From contig CM076263.1 in the NCBI GenBank assembly GCA_038380795.1, forward strand, positions 821,001 through 885,000: 64,000 bases of DNA, in the 5' to 3' direction. Positions 54,406 to 64,000 of the stretch are shown in pieces. Under the pieces are notes generated by a model. That model was not told the DNA's origin. It did no database searches and worked only from the letters and a program-made list of their open reading frames with translations. The position numbers and the translations under genes were made by a program. Positions within the stretch are counted from its first letter, which is position 1, and each line of letters starts with the position of its first letter. The stretch is from Pyrocephalus nanus (lineage: Eukaryota; Chordata; Aves; Passeriformes; Tyrannidae).

Positions 54406-54540
54406 TCTTTTCTTCTTTTTTTACTTCTCGTTTCCTTTTTTTTTTTCTTTTCAGAGAGGTCCCCCCTGAGCCTCCTTTTCTCCAGGCTGAGCCCCCCCAG
54501 CTCCATCAGCTGCTCCAGCCCCTTCCCATCTCCCTTCCCT

Positions 54541-57061
54541 TCCCTACACCCCCTCCAACCCCTCGGGGTCTCTCCTATCTGTGCCCCAGCAGTGCCAGCA
54601 CAAGGACGGGCACTGCCCTGGCCCTGCTGCCACCCCAGGGCTGGGACAGCCCCCAGGGGCCATCAGCTTCAATTCACACCCTGCTGGTGCAAACCTGGCT
54701 CATCTCAAAACATCAGGGGTGATTTACCCCGGTCTGTAGGGTCAGCAGTCCTGCTCCTCATCCCATCCCACCCCAAATGCCCCCAGTGCTTGTTGGAGCT
54801 GTGGCTGATTGGTGCCACTGCCTGTGCTGCAGGATGGGAGGATCAGGAGTTCCTTCACCCCCCTCCGGAGCTTTCATCACCATATTTGGTGCTCGGCAGG
54901 CTGGGAGTTCGTTCAACAGCGCTGCCCGTCCCATCAGTCGGATGGGAACTCATCCCGGAGCCCGAACTCTCCTTATGTAAATGGGACCTGGAAGAGGTTC
55001 CAGCTGCTCCACTGATCTCCACTCCACCCCCTGGAACAGCAGTGGGATTAACAGGAAAGCCAGGAGTTCGAAATCATTGTGGTGATGACCGCAAATCCAT
55101 CGGCTCCTCCACCTGGGAGCCACAGCTCCCAGATGGGAAGCATGGAATGGCCCAGGGAGCTGATTAACCCAGCACTGAAATTCACACCCAGGAGCAGCTC
55201 CATCTACATTTACTGCATTTTCTGGGGGGGAATGTTGGAGATTGCAGAAAAAACAACACACAGCACTTCATAAAACAGTGACACACGCAGCAATTAATTC
55301 TATTTCTCACTGGTGCTGTCAAAAGACGTAGAATTTGGGTATAAATCTCTCCAGTGCATCAGAAAAATTCAGATGAACTTCCTAAAATGCCTTCACTTCC
55401 ACGTGAATCAAAGCTGCCCTTGCGAGATCCTTTTGTTGCAGCCCTTTTTTCCACAACCCAAGAGCAAAACCCCTCTGAGAAAAGGTTGGGGTTTTTTTTT
55501 TAAGAGAAAAAAAATCTTCTTTTTTTTTTCTGGTGCATTTTGAGGGGGGTTCCACTCACCTGGGCGCTCTGCTGCTTCAAAAAACCCCAAAAAGCTCCAT
55601 CCACCAGCACAGACACCACATGGTGCATCTGTTCCTTTCAGCCCCTCTCAGAATCAGCAGGAAAAAAGAAAAATAAAAATAAAAGAGAACATTTCAGACC
55701 TCAGATGACTGATGCTGCATCACTCAGCGTCCTCCCTGCCAGCTCCCCAAACCCGTAGATGGTGGCGTGAAATCGCTCGTAAAAATTCACCACCCCTTCG
55801 AAAACGAGCTGATTTTTTTTTTTCACTGCTCCAAGGGGGAAAAAGCTCTGAAAAATGTGGTTAGAGCAGCTGCTGAATCGCGACACGATTGAAAATAACC
55901 TGCAGCAAAAACAGCCCCCTCTTGGTGACTGGGGAAGCACAATCAGCAGCAGGACCACGGGTGGGATTGCTCTGACAATTAAAGGAGCTCCTTAAACCAT
56001 CTCCCTGATGGATTCCCAACAGCTGGCAGAGACCTTAGCAAGTTTACTTGCTAAGAGGGTGGAAATAATTTTGTATGGGGGGGACAATTAAACACGGACC
56101 TGGGAGTTTTCAAGTGCGGCAGCTCCTCCTTCACAAATCAGAAGGGCGGTGCAGCACAACAGCAAGGAAAGCTTTTGTCACACCATTTACAGATCGTCCC
56201 CGCCTAAAAAACTGCCCAGTTTGGGTTAAATATAAATATTAGAACGTTTCTCCCATTTACAAACTCTCGTTAGCCGATTGGTGATTAAGGTGGATGAAAA
56301 CAGCAGTCACAGCAGATGAGTTGTGTCTTTTTGTCAATTTACACACCACGCTGACACCGGCGCCTCCCAGAGGAGACAATTATGATTTTAACACCACAGG
56401 AACTGGTTTTTCCTTCACGGGCTCTCTGCCAGAAGATGAAACAGCAGAATTTAACTCTGTTTTTTAACAGGACAGGCTGGGTGCGGGTAGCTGATGGTGC
56501 CAGGTGGGGACACCCCGTTTTTCTGCCTCTCAGCTCCTGTCCAGCCCTTTCCACTGGGATTTACCCGAGGCAGGACTCACAACATCAGGATGCTGCACTG
56601 AAAACCATCTTAGAGAGCCTCCCAAGCCCGTGGGGAGCTCAGCTCTTGCCCCGTGGATTTATTTCGGCGCGAGAAACCGAACCGGGAGGACGCGCCCGGC
56701 AAAATTTCTGCCCTCCTGTCAGAAAAAAAAAAAAATAAAATAAAACAAAACCCCCCCTCCAAGGTGGCCCACATTTTGCAGGCCCAATTTTTTCCCCATC
56801 ACCGTTCCCGAAGAGTCACTTTCTGCCTGATGGCCAAACTGGTTGTTTTGGGAACGTGCCAAACCGCGACGGCCCTGAAAAACCTCGTCATTTTAATCTG
56901 CTGTAGAAAAAAAAAAAAGGTAAAGGAGCTGATTTGAACTTCTGATTGCAAACCTACCCATTTTTTTTTTTTTTCCACCCTCCCCACCTTGTAAATTAAG
57001 TTTCCAACAAGTCCCAGAGATCTCAAGGCAAGAGTGTTAAGGCAGTGTAAGAAACTCGGTG
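54541..57061. other. Intergenic DNA between MAPK4 and ME2
   Basis: Unique sequence with A-rich runs. MRO, which lies between these genes in human, was not recognised. Confidence 0.5.
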
Positions 57062-57067
57062 TTTAAT
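57062..57067 (-). terminator. MAPK4: Candidate MAPK4 poly(A) signal
   Basis: Minus-strand ATTAAA about 450 nt past the stop codon. It is a common variant signal. Chosen by position; other signals may lie further left. Confidence 0.4.
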
Positions 57068-57189
57068 TCACCCCTCCCGACTCCCCCCCGGGAAGGCATC
57101 AAAGTTTTTGTGCTCGCCTTTTCCCCGGAAAGGCGTCGGGTACAGAGCCAAAAGCGGGTGCTCGGTGACAGCTCAGCCCTGGAGAAGGG

Positions 57190-57512
57190 TCCACACCACC
57201 CAAAGGGGAAAAAGAGGCGCAACGGGGTCGTTTCCCCACCCCACACCACCCCAAGGGGGAAAAGGAGGCGCAACGGGGTCGTTTTCCCACCCCACACCAC
57301 CCCAGGGGGGGAAAAGGAGGCGCAACGGGGTCGTTTCCCCACCCCACACCACCCAAAGGGGAAAAAGAGGCGCAACGGGGTCGTTTTCCCACCCCACACC
57401 ACCCCAAAGGGGGAAAAAGGAGGCGCAACGGGGTCGTTTTCCACCCCACACCACCCCAAGGGGGGAAAAGGAGGCGCAACGGGGTCGTTTTCCCACCCCA
57501 CTCCCCCCAAAA
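57190..57512 (-). repeat. About six tandem copies of a 50-bp unit in the MAPK4 3'UTR
   Basis: Plus-strand landmarks are CACACCACCCCAAGGGGGAA, AAGGAGGCGCAACGGGGTCG and TTTTCCCACCC, period about 48-52 bp. The array starts within a few bases of the stop codon, so it makes up the first 300 nt of the 3'UTR. Confidence 0.95.
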
Positions 57513-57515
57513 CCT

Positions 57516-58206
57516 TCACCAGCGCTCCTTCTGATACCCCTCCGTCTGCACCATCTCCCCGGGGTGCTCGGGGATGCAGGCCCCGTTGAGCTCGTTGAGT
57601 TTGTTGTCCGGAAGATCCTCGGGTTTGGCGCAAAGCTTCAACGCCCTGGAGATGAAAACGTCCAGGTCGAAATCGGGGTCCCCGTCCCCGCTCACCTCGG
57701 GGGGCTCGGGGTGGAGGCGGCCGGGGGATGAGGGCAGATCCCGTTCCTGGATCTCGGGGTGGGAATTGGGACATTCCAACCCCGCCTGCGTGCTCTTCAC
57801 CCACTGGGCGATCTCCAGGAAGAGGTCGGAGGGTTCTTCTTCCAGCGACAGCTCGGCGGCGGGCGCGATGGCCGCTCGTTTCCAGTGGGATAAATCCAGG
57901 ATTAATTTCGGCTCCGAGTAGTGGTGGGGTTTGCCGTCCCTCCACAGCAGTTTGTCCAAGTAGGAGGGCGACCCCACCTTGTAATCGCACGATTTGCCGC
58001 AGTCTGCATCGAACACTCGGTCCATGGACGAGTGGGACAGCTCCAGGAACCGCTCCGAGCTGCTCTGCGAGTATTTCCGAGGGTCGATCTGCGCTTCCTC
58101 GGCCGCTGATTCCGACCCCGCCCGGGGGTCCCGCTGGACCTCGTCCATGTCGTGGTGCTGCTTGTCGTGCCTCCAGTCCACATCGGAGGAGAGGCTTATG
58201 TGGTAC
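57516..58206 (-). CDS. MAPK4: MAPK4 last exon, coding part
   Basis: Acceptor GTCTTCCACAG|GTACCA. It encodes the C-terminal extension of 230 codons including stop, from RYHISLSSDVDWRHD to TEGYQKERW. The stop is at 57518-57516. Confidence 0.97.
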
Positions 58207-61200
58207 CTGTGGAAGACACGAGGATGGTGATTTGAGCAGTGCTGATTGTTCTGATTTACGCCTCTGATGCCTTGCTGGTGTTATTTTTATGGGTTTTTAG
58301 TGGTTTTGGATTTGTCTTAGCGTGCCGGTGGGGCGAGCAATTTACCAGTCGTGAGGTGAGATCAGGAGCTGGATGAATAAAAATATGGAAAAAGAAAATT
58401 GGTTTGGCCCAACAGCCAAACCAACTGGGCCCTTTTTTTTAGCCCTTCACCCACTTGGGATGAAAACACAATCAGCACCCACTTGGGATGAAAACACAAT
58501 CAGCACCCACTTGGGATGAAAACACAATCAGCACCACCCCCAGTAATCAAAGCGCCCCTCAAGCCCACCAAGCACCCACGGCGTGAGGGCTCCTGGTTTG
58601 GTCCCCACTGAGACCAGCTGATTGTGACATCAGGAAGCGACAACTTCTCAGATCAGCCAATTACCTGATGACCCCCATTTCTCAGCCACTGTTTTTTCAA
58701 AGTGACATCCAATTTACAGTTTCCCCACCTGGAAATTGCTGCTTTTGGGGGGCTAAAACTGCCAGGAATGCTGGGGTTGTGGGGGATGCACTGAAGAGAG
58801 GAATCCTAATTGTTGTCCCCTCCCCCCCAGCCTCCACTCTGACACTTGTTCACTAATTTACAGTCAAGGCAAGGGGTTTCTTCAGGTAAATTTTTTTTTT
58901 TCAGTGCTGCTGAAATGCGGTGTGATTAAAGAGGCAGGGAGATTCAGCTGGATCCTGGTAACTGGGGCAATCATCCAGGACAGGAGAGATCTCAGCTCAA
59001 AGCTTGGATCCGCTCTAAACTTTCAGCAAACCATTTAAATGTCAACACAACCGAGGGTTTTTTTTACAAAACCCCCCAGATTTGTGGTCTCCGGTGCTCA
59101 CACACCTTAAAAAGTGATAAAAACACCGCTCCAAACCCCCAAAAAAGGTTACATTAATTGTATAAATTGTTTTAGAGGAAAAGGGGACAGAGGGAAGGGC
59201 CGTAGAGCCACGAACCAGGCTGTGACTAAAACACAAAAGCAGAAAGTTAACTCAGGAAATCAGCAAGCTCCACATCTGCTCCCTGAGGAAACCAGTGGTG
59301 AACCTCTTGCTGGTTTTGGTGAGGTGTCAGTTTGGGCCCTAAAAGGCATAAAGGAGGAAACAAAGGTGACTTTTACGGGTCTGTGATGGATCTTGGTCGA
59401 TCAAGACATGGCATAAAGGAGGAAACAAAGGTGACTTTTACAGGTCTGTGATGGAACCCGGTCGATGGCAGGTCAGGGACTCGCCAACTGAGCTCTGCCT
59501 CGAGAATTTAACTCCTCTGGCCCACCCTTGAGCAGAATTACCTGTCCCAGTTGGACAGCTGGCTCTGGTTGGCTTCCATCAGCAGGATGTCGTCGATCTC
59601 GTCCTCGATGCGGAAGGGGTGCTGGGACACGGGCTCGTCCTCGGGGCAGGAGTACTGACTCATGTAGGGGTGCTGCAGCCCCATCTCGGCCGTCAACCGA
59701 TCCATGGGGTTAAAAGTCAGTATTTTCTCCAGGAAATCGATGGCTGTGGGGCACAAAGAAACCAGTTTGCTGATTGCTCTCAAGCAGGGATGGCAAACAT
59801 CTCGTGGAATCTCCCCGCCCCGTAACAAACCCCCTCGGATTCCTCGGGGAGGAATTCAAGGCCATGACCCCAAATGAACCCACACCAGACATTTCTGCAT
59901 CTACATCACCTGCCAGGGGAGCAATCCTACAGCCCCCTCCTCAGGTGAGTGTTACCCCGGAAAATCCCACCCCAAAAAGGCAAATCCCACCCCAAAAAGG
60001 CAAATCCCACCCCAAAAAGGCAAATCCCACCCCAAAAAGGCAAATCCCACCCCAAAAAGGCAAATCCCACCCCAAAAAGGCAAATCCCACCCCAAAAAGG
60101 CAAATCCCACCCCAAAAGGCAAATCCCACCCCAAAAAGGCCTTTGGGGGGTGCCAGGATTTGACATCTCTACTGGCAGCCCAAGTGGGTTGGGTTTAGGG
60201 TGATTTTTAAAAGACTTCAGCACCGTTAAGATTATTTGATGCTTTCAGATTTTAAGGGTTCTGCATGATGGAAATCATTTCAGAAAGGTTGTAATGCACA
60301 AACTCTCTCTGCGGGGACAAAGGAGGAAATTTCAGAATTAAACCTAAACCTAAACCTAAAAGTGACCAGAATTAAACCTAAACCTAAACCTAAAAGTGAC
60401 CAGAATTAAACCTAAACCTAAAAGTGACCAGAATTAAACCTAAACCTAAAAGTGACCAGAATTAAACCTAAACCTAAACCTAAAAGTGACCAGAATTAAA
60501 CCTAAACCTAAAAGTGACCAGAATTAAACCTAAACCTAAACCTAAAAGTGACCAGAATTAAACCTAAACCTAAACCTAAAAGTGACCAGAATTAAACCTA
60601 AACCTAAAAGTGACCAGAATTAAACCTAAACCTAAAAGTGACCAGAATTAAACCTAAACCTAAACCTAAACGTGACCAGAATTAAACCTAAACCTAAACC
60701 TAAAAGTGACCAGAATTAAACCTAAACCTAAAAGTGACCAGAATTAAACCTAAACCTAAAAGTGACCAGAATTAAACCTAAACCTAAACCTAAAAGTGAC
60801 CAGAATTAAACCTAAACCTAAACCTAAAAGTGACCAGAATTAAACCTAAACCTAAAAGTGACCAGAATTAAACCTAAACCTAAACGTGACCAGAATTAAA
60901 CCTAAACCTAAACCTAAAAGTGACCAGAATTAAACCTAAACCTAAAAGTGACCAGAATTAAACCTAAACCTAAACCTAAAAGTGACCAGAATTAAACCTA
61001 AACCTAAACCTAAAAGTGACCAGAATTAAACCTAAACCGAAACCTAAAAGTGACCAGAATTAAACCTAAACCTAAACCTAAAAGTGACCAGAATTAAACC
61101 TAAACCTAAACCTAAACCTAAAAGTGACCAGAATTAAACCTAAACCTAAAAGTGACCAGAATTAAACCTAAACCTAAAAGTGACCAGAATTAAACCTAAA

Positions 61201-62130
61201 CCTAAAAGTGACCAGAATTAAACCTAAACCTAAAAGTGACCAGAATTAAACCTAAACCTAAACCTAAAAGTGACCAGAATTAAACCTAAACCTAAACCTA
61301 AACCTAAAAGTGACCAGAATTAAACCTAAACCTAAAAGTGACCAGAATTAAACCTAAACCTAAAAGTGACCAGAATTAAACCTAAACCTAAACCTAAACC
61401 TAAAAGTGACCAGAATTAAACCTAAACCTAAAAGTGACCAGAATTAAACCTAAACCTAAACGTGACCAGAATTAAACCTAAACGTAGATGGCGAGCTGCT
61501 GTTTCTCTGATGACTGTTTCTACTGAGGTTACGATGCGAAAAGGCAAAATCCTAAAGTTGCTGCTCATCCAGCTGATTGTTTCCCAGCAAAGCTCAGGCA
61601 ACACAAACAGGGATGTGCCCTCTCTCCATTTACAGCTGCACCTTCAGGAATGTCCCTCCACTTACAGTTGCACCTTCCACCTTCAGGAATGTCCCCATTA
61701 GAGGTGGAACTGCGAGAATGGGACGGTTTTTAGGGGTAAAATCAGCCAGCAGAACGGGCAGCCTCTCAGTGCTCAATCATTAACCAGGTTACTTCATCAC
61801 TCAGGGGCTAATTAAGTGGGAGGGAATCATCAGCTCCACAAGGTCACCACGAGAAGCAGGAAGAAAGACTTGTTGCAAGTGGAATATTGAGGGGGGAAAA
61901 TGGTCATGAATTACGTTGAGGGGTGCAGGGATGGAAGGGGAAGCCCCAGGAGGGCGACACCACCGTACCTTCACCATCCACTTCAGGCAGCAGCTTCCTC
62001 AGAGGCTTCCTCACTTGCCACGTGCTGTCGATGAACATGGGCATCACCTTGAGCAGCTCCTCCTTGTCCTCCTGGTGGATGACGGGGATGGTCTCCAGGA
62101 TAAGCTGCATCTGCTCCAGCTCGTGGCCTC
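57516..62130 (-). CDS. MAPK4: MAPK4 (ERK4), last three coding exons; 5' part off right edge
   Basis: MAPK4 is an atypical MAP kinase, partner and activator of the kinase MK5 (MAPKAPK5). The joined frame 62130-61969, 59743-59542, 58206-57516 encodes about 350 residues. First comes the kinase C-lobe end (HELEQMQLILETIPV, KILTFNPMDRLTAEM, LQHPYM), then the C-terminal extension with the MK5-docking FRIEDE motif (HPFRIEDEIDDILLM), then CDYKVGSPSYLDKLLWRD, SEPKLILDLSHW, FDLDVFISRALKLC and the terminus KERW. Junctions are GT-AG and in phase. FRIEDEIDDI and the tail favour MAPK4 over its paralogue MAPK6. Catalytic residues and the SEG activation loop are off the window. The docking role is from published work on ERK3/ERK4. 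Confidence 0.97.
58207..59541. other. MAPK4 last intron
   Basis: Unique intron holding three copies of ACCCACTTGGGATGAAAACA plus CAATCAGC (28 bp, about 58455-58535) and a roughly 62-bp tandem duplication at about 59345-59466 (GGCATAAAGGAGGAAACAAA landmark). No exon was recognised. Confidence 0.75.
59542..59743 (-). CDS. MAPK4: MAPK4 penultimate exon
   Basis: Acceptor GTGCCCCACAG|CCATCG, donor GGACAG|GTAATT. Encodes IDFLEKILTFNPMDRLTA to QSQLSNWD, including FRIEDE. Confidence 0.97.
59955..60140. repeat. 19-bp tandem repeat, MAPK4 intron
   Basis: Unit AATCCCACCCCAAAAAGGC, about ten near-identical copies; one unit lacks an A. Confidence 0.96.
60335..61490. repeat. CCTAAA-containing satellite, MAPK4 intron, about 1.15 kb
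   Basis: Units are GAATTAAACCTAAACCTAAA plus AGTGACCA, with one to four CCTAAA hexamers per unit (28, 34, 40 bp and so on). The hexamer number varies irregularly between units. It is telomere-like but not the vertebrate CCCTAA. Confidence 0.97.
61969..62130 (-). CDS. MAPK4: MAPK4 third-from-last coding exon
   Basis: Acceptor CTGCCCGCTCAG|GAGGCC, donor GGTGAAG|GTACGG. Encodes GHELEQMQLILETIPVIH to LRKLLPEVDGE in the kinase C-lobe. Confidence 0.96.
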
Positions 62131-64000
62131 CTGAGCGGGCAGAAAACAGTCAGTCAGATGAGGAACAGAAGATGAATTTAGGGATGGAAGTGTTTGTGCA
62201 CACAACCTGCAGGTGCTTGGTCTGTAGGAGGTTTCCAGACTCAACCCCAACGGAGCTGACCCCAAAGTTTGGAGCTGACCCCAAAACACGACTGCTCCGG
62301 TTCAGGGCAGTCCAATCAGCGAGGGAATGGTTGGTGGTGGAATGAGAGCTTTGGGAAAGGGTTTTTCCATCCATCATGTCCTCATCAGTCCAACAAGGTT
62401 TGGTTCAACGAATTCACAACCCATTTTTACCCAATTTTCCCCCAGAAAGCAGAGCTCAGAGCCAGGACACGGCGGTGAATTCAGAAAACCCCAAAGCCAA
62501 CACCGGCCCAGCTGGTTCATCATCACACCCTCTCACATCAGCTGCTCACAACAAGAAAAAGCAGCAGGAAAAGCACAAAAAATAGAGGGACACCCTTCCA
62601 ACACCAATCCTAGCGAAATAAATTCACTTTTTTTTTTTAATTTATTTTTTTTTTCCCAGAAAAGCTCATTTTAGGTCACTTTTAGGGATTCACAGCACGG
62701 CTCCAGGGGGAGACTAAAGATAACCACCAGCAGACCGACACCTCGTTGGTCACTCTAATTCCCAAATTTCAATCAAAATTACCAAGCACTGAAAGCCACA
62801 AAGGTTTTGGGGGCTTCACCAGCCACTGCTCACCAAGGGGACCCGGCAACCAAAAGGTTAATCAGACAAACGAGCTGCTAATGCAGCACTGGAAGCCTTG
62901 AATTACAACTCTCAGGAAACACAAGCAGCTCTGGCATGGCATTTTGGGAAAGGGAACCCTTCTCCAGGTTTGGGGAAGAACCCAAGCCTTGATCCCATGG
63001 GGGTGCCATCTCCTGGCTCTGCCCTGCTGGTGAATCCCACGAAGATCTGCAAGGACAGGATTTTGTCTCCTTTTTATGCCTCTGATGACTGATGAGGCTT
63101 TCAGACAGCAGAAGGTGGAAAAGTCACTGGAGGGAGCTGTAGCTGCTCAGTTATGGACGCTCTTCCCTGTTTTCCACGCTGGGGAGCTCTCCAAGGGCCT
63201 GCAAAGCGGATTTCAGCTGATGGGAGATGGGTTTTGGTCCTGCAAGCTCTGGGATAACCAACTTGGTTGTGTGACCCCCCCCTCCTTTCCCCTAGGGCTG
63301 TGCCAAGCACGAAGCTGCTCCTCCCCCAGGCTGTGGGGAGGGGGTTTGGGGGCTGGATGCTCATTAATTTACCCAGGAGAAGGGAGGCAGAGAGTGACAC
63401 CTCTTGCTAACAGCCTTAATTTACCTGCACAGCGGGCAGATTGCCGAGTTAATTCCGCTGATTTATTCCAAGCGCTCCTTCGAAATTGTGCCACTGACAC
63501 ACACAAAAAAAACCCCATTTATCCAATGTGAGGCGATTACTGCAGGTTTGCAGCTTTCTACCAGCCACATCTCTGCCTGGGGAGAAGGAATTTACCAAGC
63601 CAGCCAGCTGCAGGAGAAAATCAAAAGCATCAGCTGAGCCCTCGCCGTTGGATTTTCGCCCTTCCCAGGGGATGGGCTCTGTTCTCCCGCTCCTTGGGGA
63701 GCAGGGTGAAAGTTGGGCACCCACCCTGGCTTTTCTTTACTTGCTGGCACAGGAGGAGGGTTAAGAAAACAAAACATAAATCCAGAGATCAGCCAAATCC
63801 CATCTCCTCATCTCCAAACTGGCTGTGGGTTCTCAGGAACCAGCTTGTGACGCGGGATCTTGGCTGCTCCCGGTGGGAAAAACTCGCCCAGGCAGCGGGA
63901 CAGGATGGATCTGACCTCCAGCCACGTGTGACACCAGCGTGGCCACTTCTGCTTGTTCTCCAGATGTTCTTAATGAGCATTATCAGAGATAAAAACATCT
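62131..64000. other. MAPK4 intron, to the window edge
   Basis: Unique sequence. I looked for the preceding kinase exon (around DMWAAG) on the minus strand and did not find it, so it should lie off the right edge. Confidence 0.5.

Noticed and set aside
52015..54722. 889-codon plus-strand frame and several minus-strand frames
   Set aside because: Made of CTTCCCAAAC units plus CR1 pieces; no start context or domain.
57059..57731. Plus-strand frames over the MAPK4 last exon
   Set aside because: They are antisense shadows of the MAPK4 coding exon and its 3'UTR array.
60335..61490. Interstitial telomeric repeat
   Set aside because: The hexamer is CCTAAA, not the vertebrate CCCTAA, and is always broken by a constant linker.
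63789..63998. Possible further MAPK4 exon at the right edge
   Set aside because: No frame there matches kinase subdomains, and no acceptor-donor pair with the needed phase was found.

Overview
The window is vertebrate nuclear DNA, most likely from a bird. Evidence: spliced genes with GT-AG introns, two CpG-island promoters, 3'-end fragments of the CR1 LINE family typical of birds and reptiles, compact introns, and conserved synteny. Three conserved genes lie on the minus strand, so transcription runs right to left. They are MAPK4 (atypical MAP kinase ERK4; only its last three coding exons, 57516-62130), ME2 (mitochondrial NAD-dependent malic enzyme; complete, 15 coding exons, 16520-44045) and SMAD4 (co-SMAD of TGF-beta/BMP signalling; coding exons 2-5, 322-4033, the rest off the left edge). 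The order MAPK4-ME2-SMAD4 matches human 18q21. ELAC1 and MRO, which I expect from the human order to lie between ME2 and SMAD4 and between MAPK4 and ME2, were not found. The genes share no pathway; they are neighbours by ancestry.

Layout. 1-10.9 kb: SMAD4 exons 5, 4 (a 30-nt microexon), 3 and 2, then a long intron 1 with a near-pure purine tract and a 2.8-kb composite satellite, then a CpG island with a probable non-coding exon 1 and three 27-bp NRF1/ETS-like modules. 10.9-16.5 kb: intergenic, mostly tandem arrays. 16.5-48.6 kb: ME2, with three multi-kilobase intronic satellites (34-bp, 16/21-bp and 21-bp units), several families of 110-550-bp tandem duplications, and a CpG/CCAAT promoter near 48.2-48.57 kb. 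48.6-57 kb: intergenic, with a 2.75-kb G-rich array and a 2-kb CTTCCCAAAC array carrying CR1 pieces in a higher-order pattern. 57-64 kb: the 3' part of MAPK4, whose 3'UTR begins almost directly in a tandem array.

The outstanding property is that roughly half of the window (my tally by eye) is tandem repeat, mostly inside introns of genes whose exons are intact. The splice junctions were worked out by hand: all ME2 exon lengths and phases add up to a 574-codon frame plus stop, and the SMAD4 and MAPK4 exons join in phase. The best candidates for new biology are the tandem copies of exon ends with 5' splice sites (three 30-nt in-frame cassettes in ME2 intron 2; a copied donor at SMAD4 exon 5), two inverted satellite blocks flanking ME2, and the satellite in the MAPK4 3'UTR. 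Very long open frames over the arrays (up to about 1600 codons) are by-products of repeat periodicity, not genes. No tRNA, rRNA, CRISPR or bacterial-type operon was seen.
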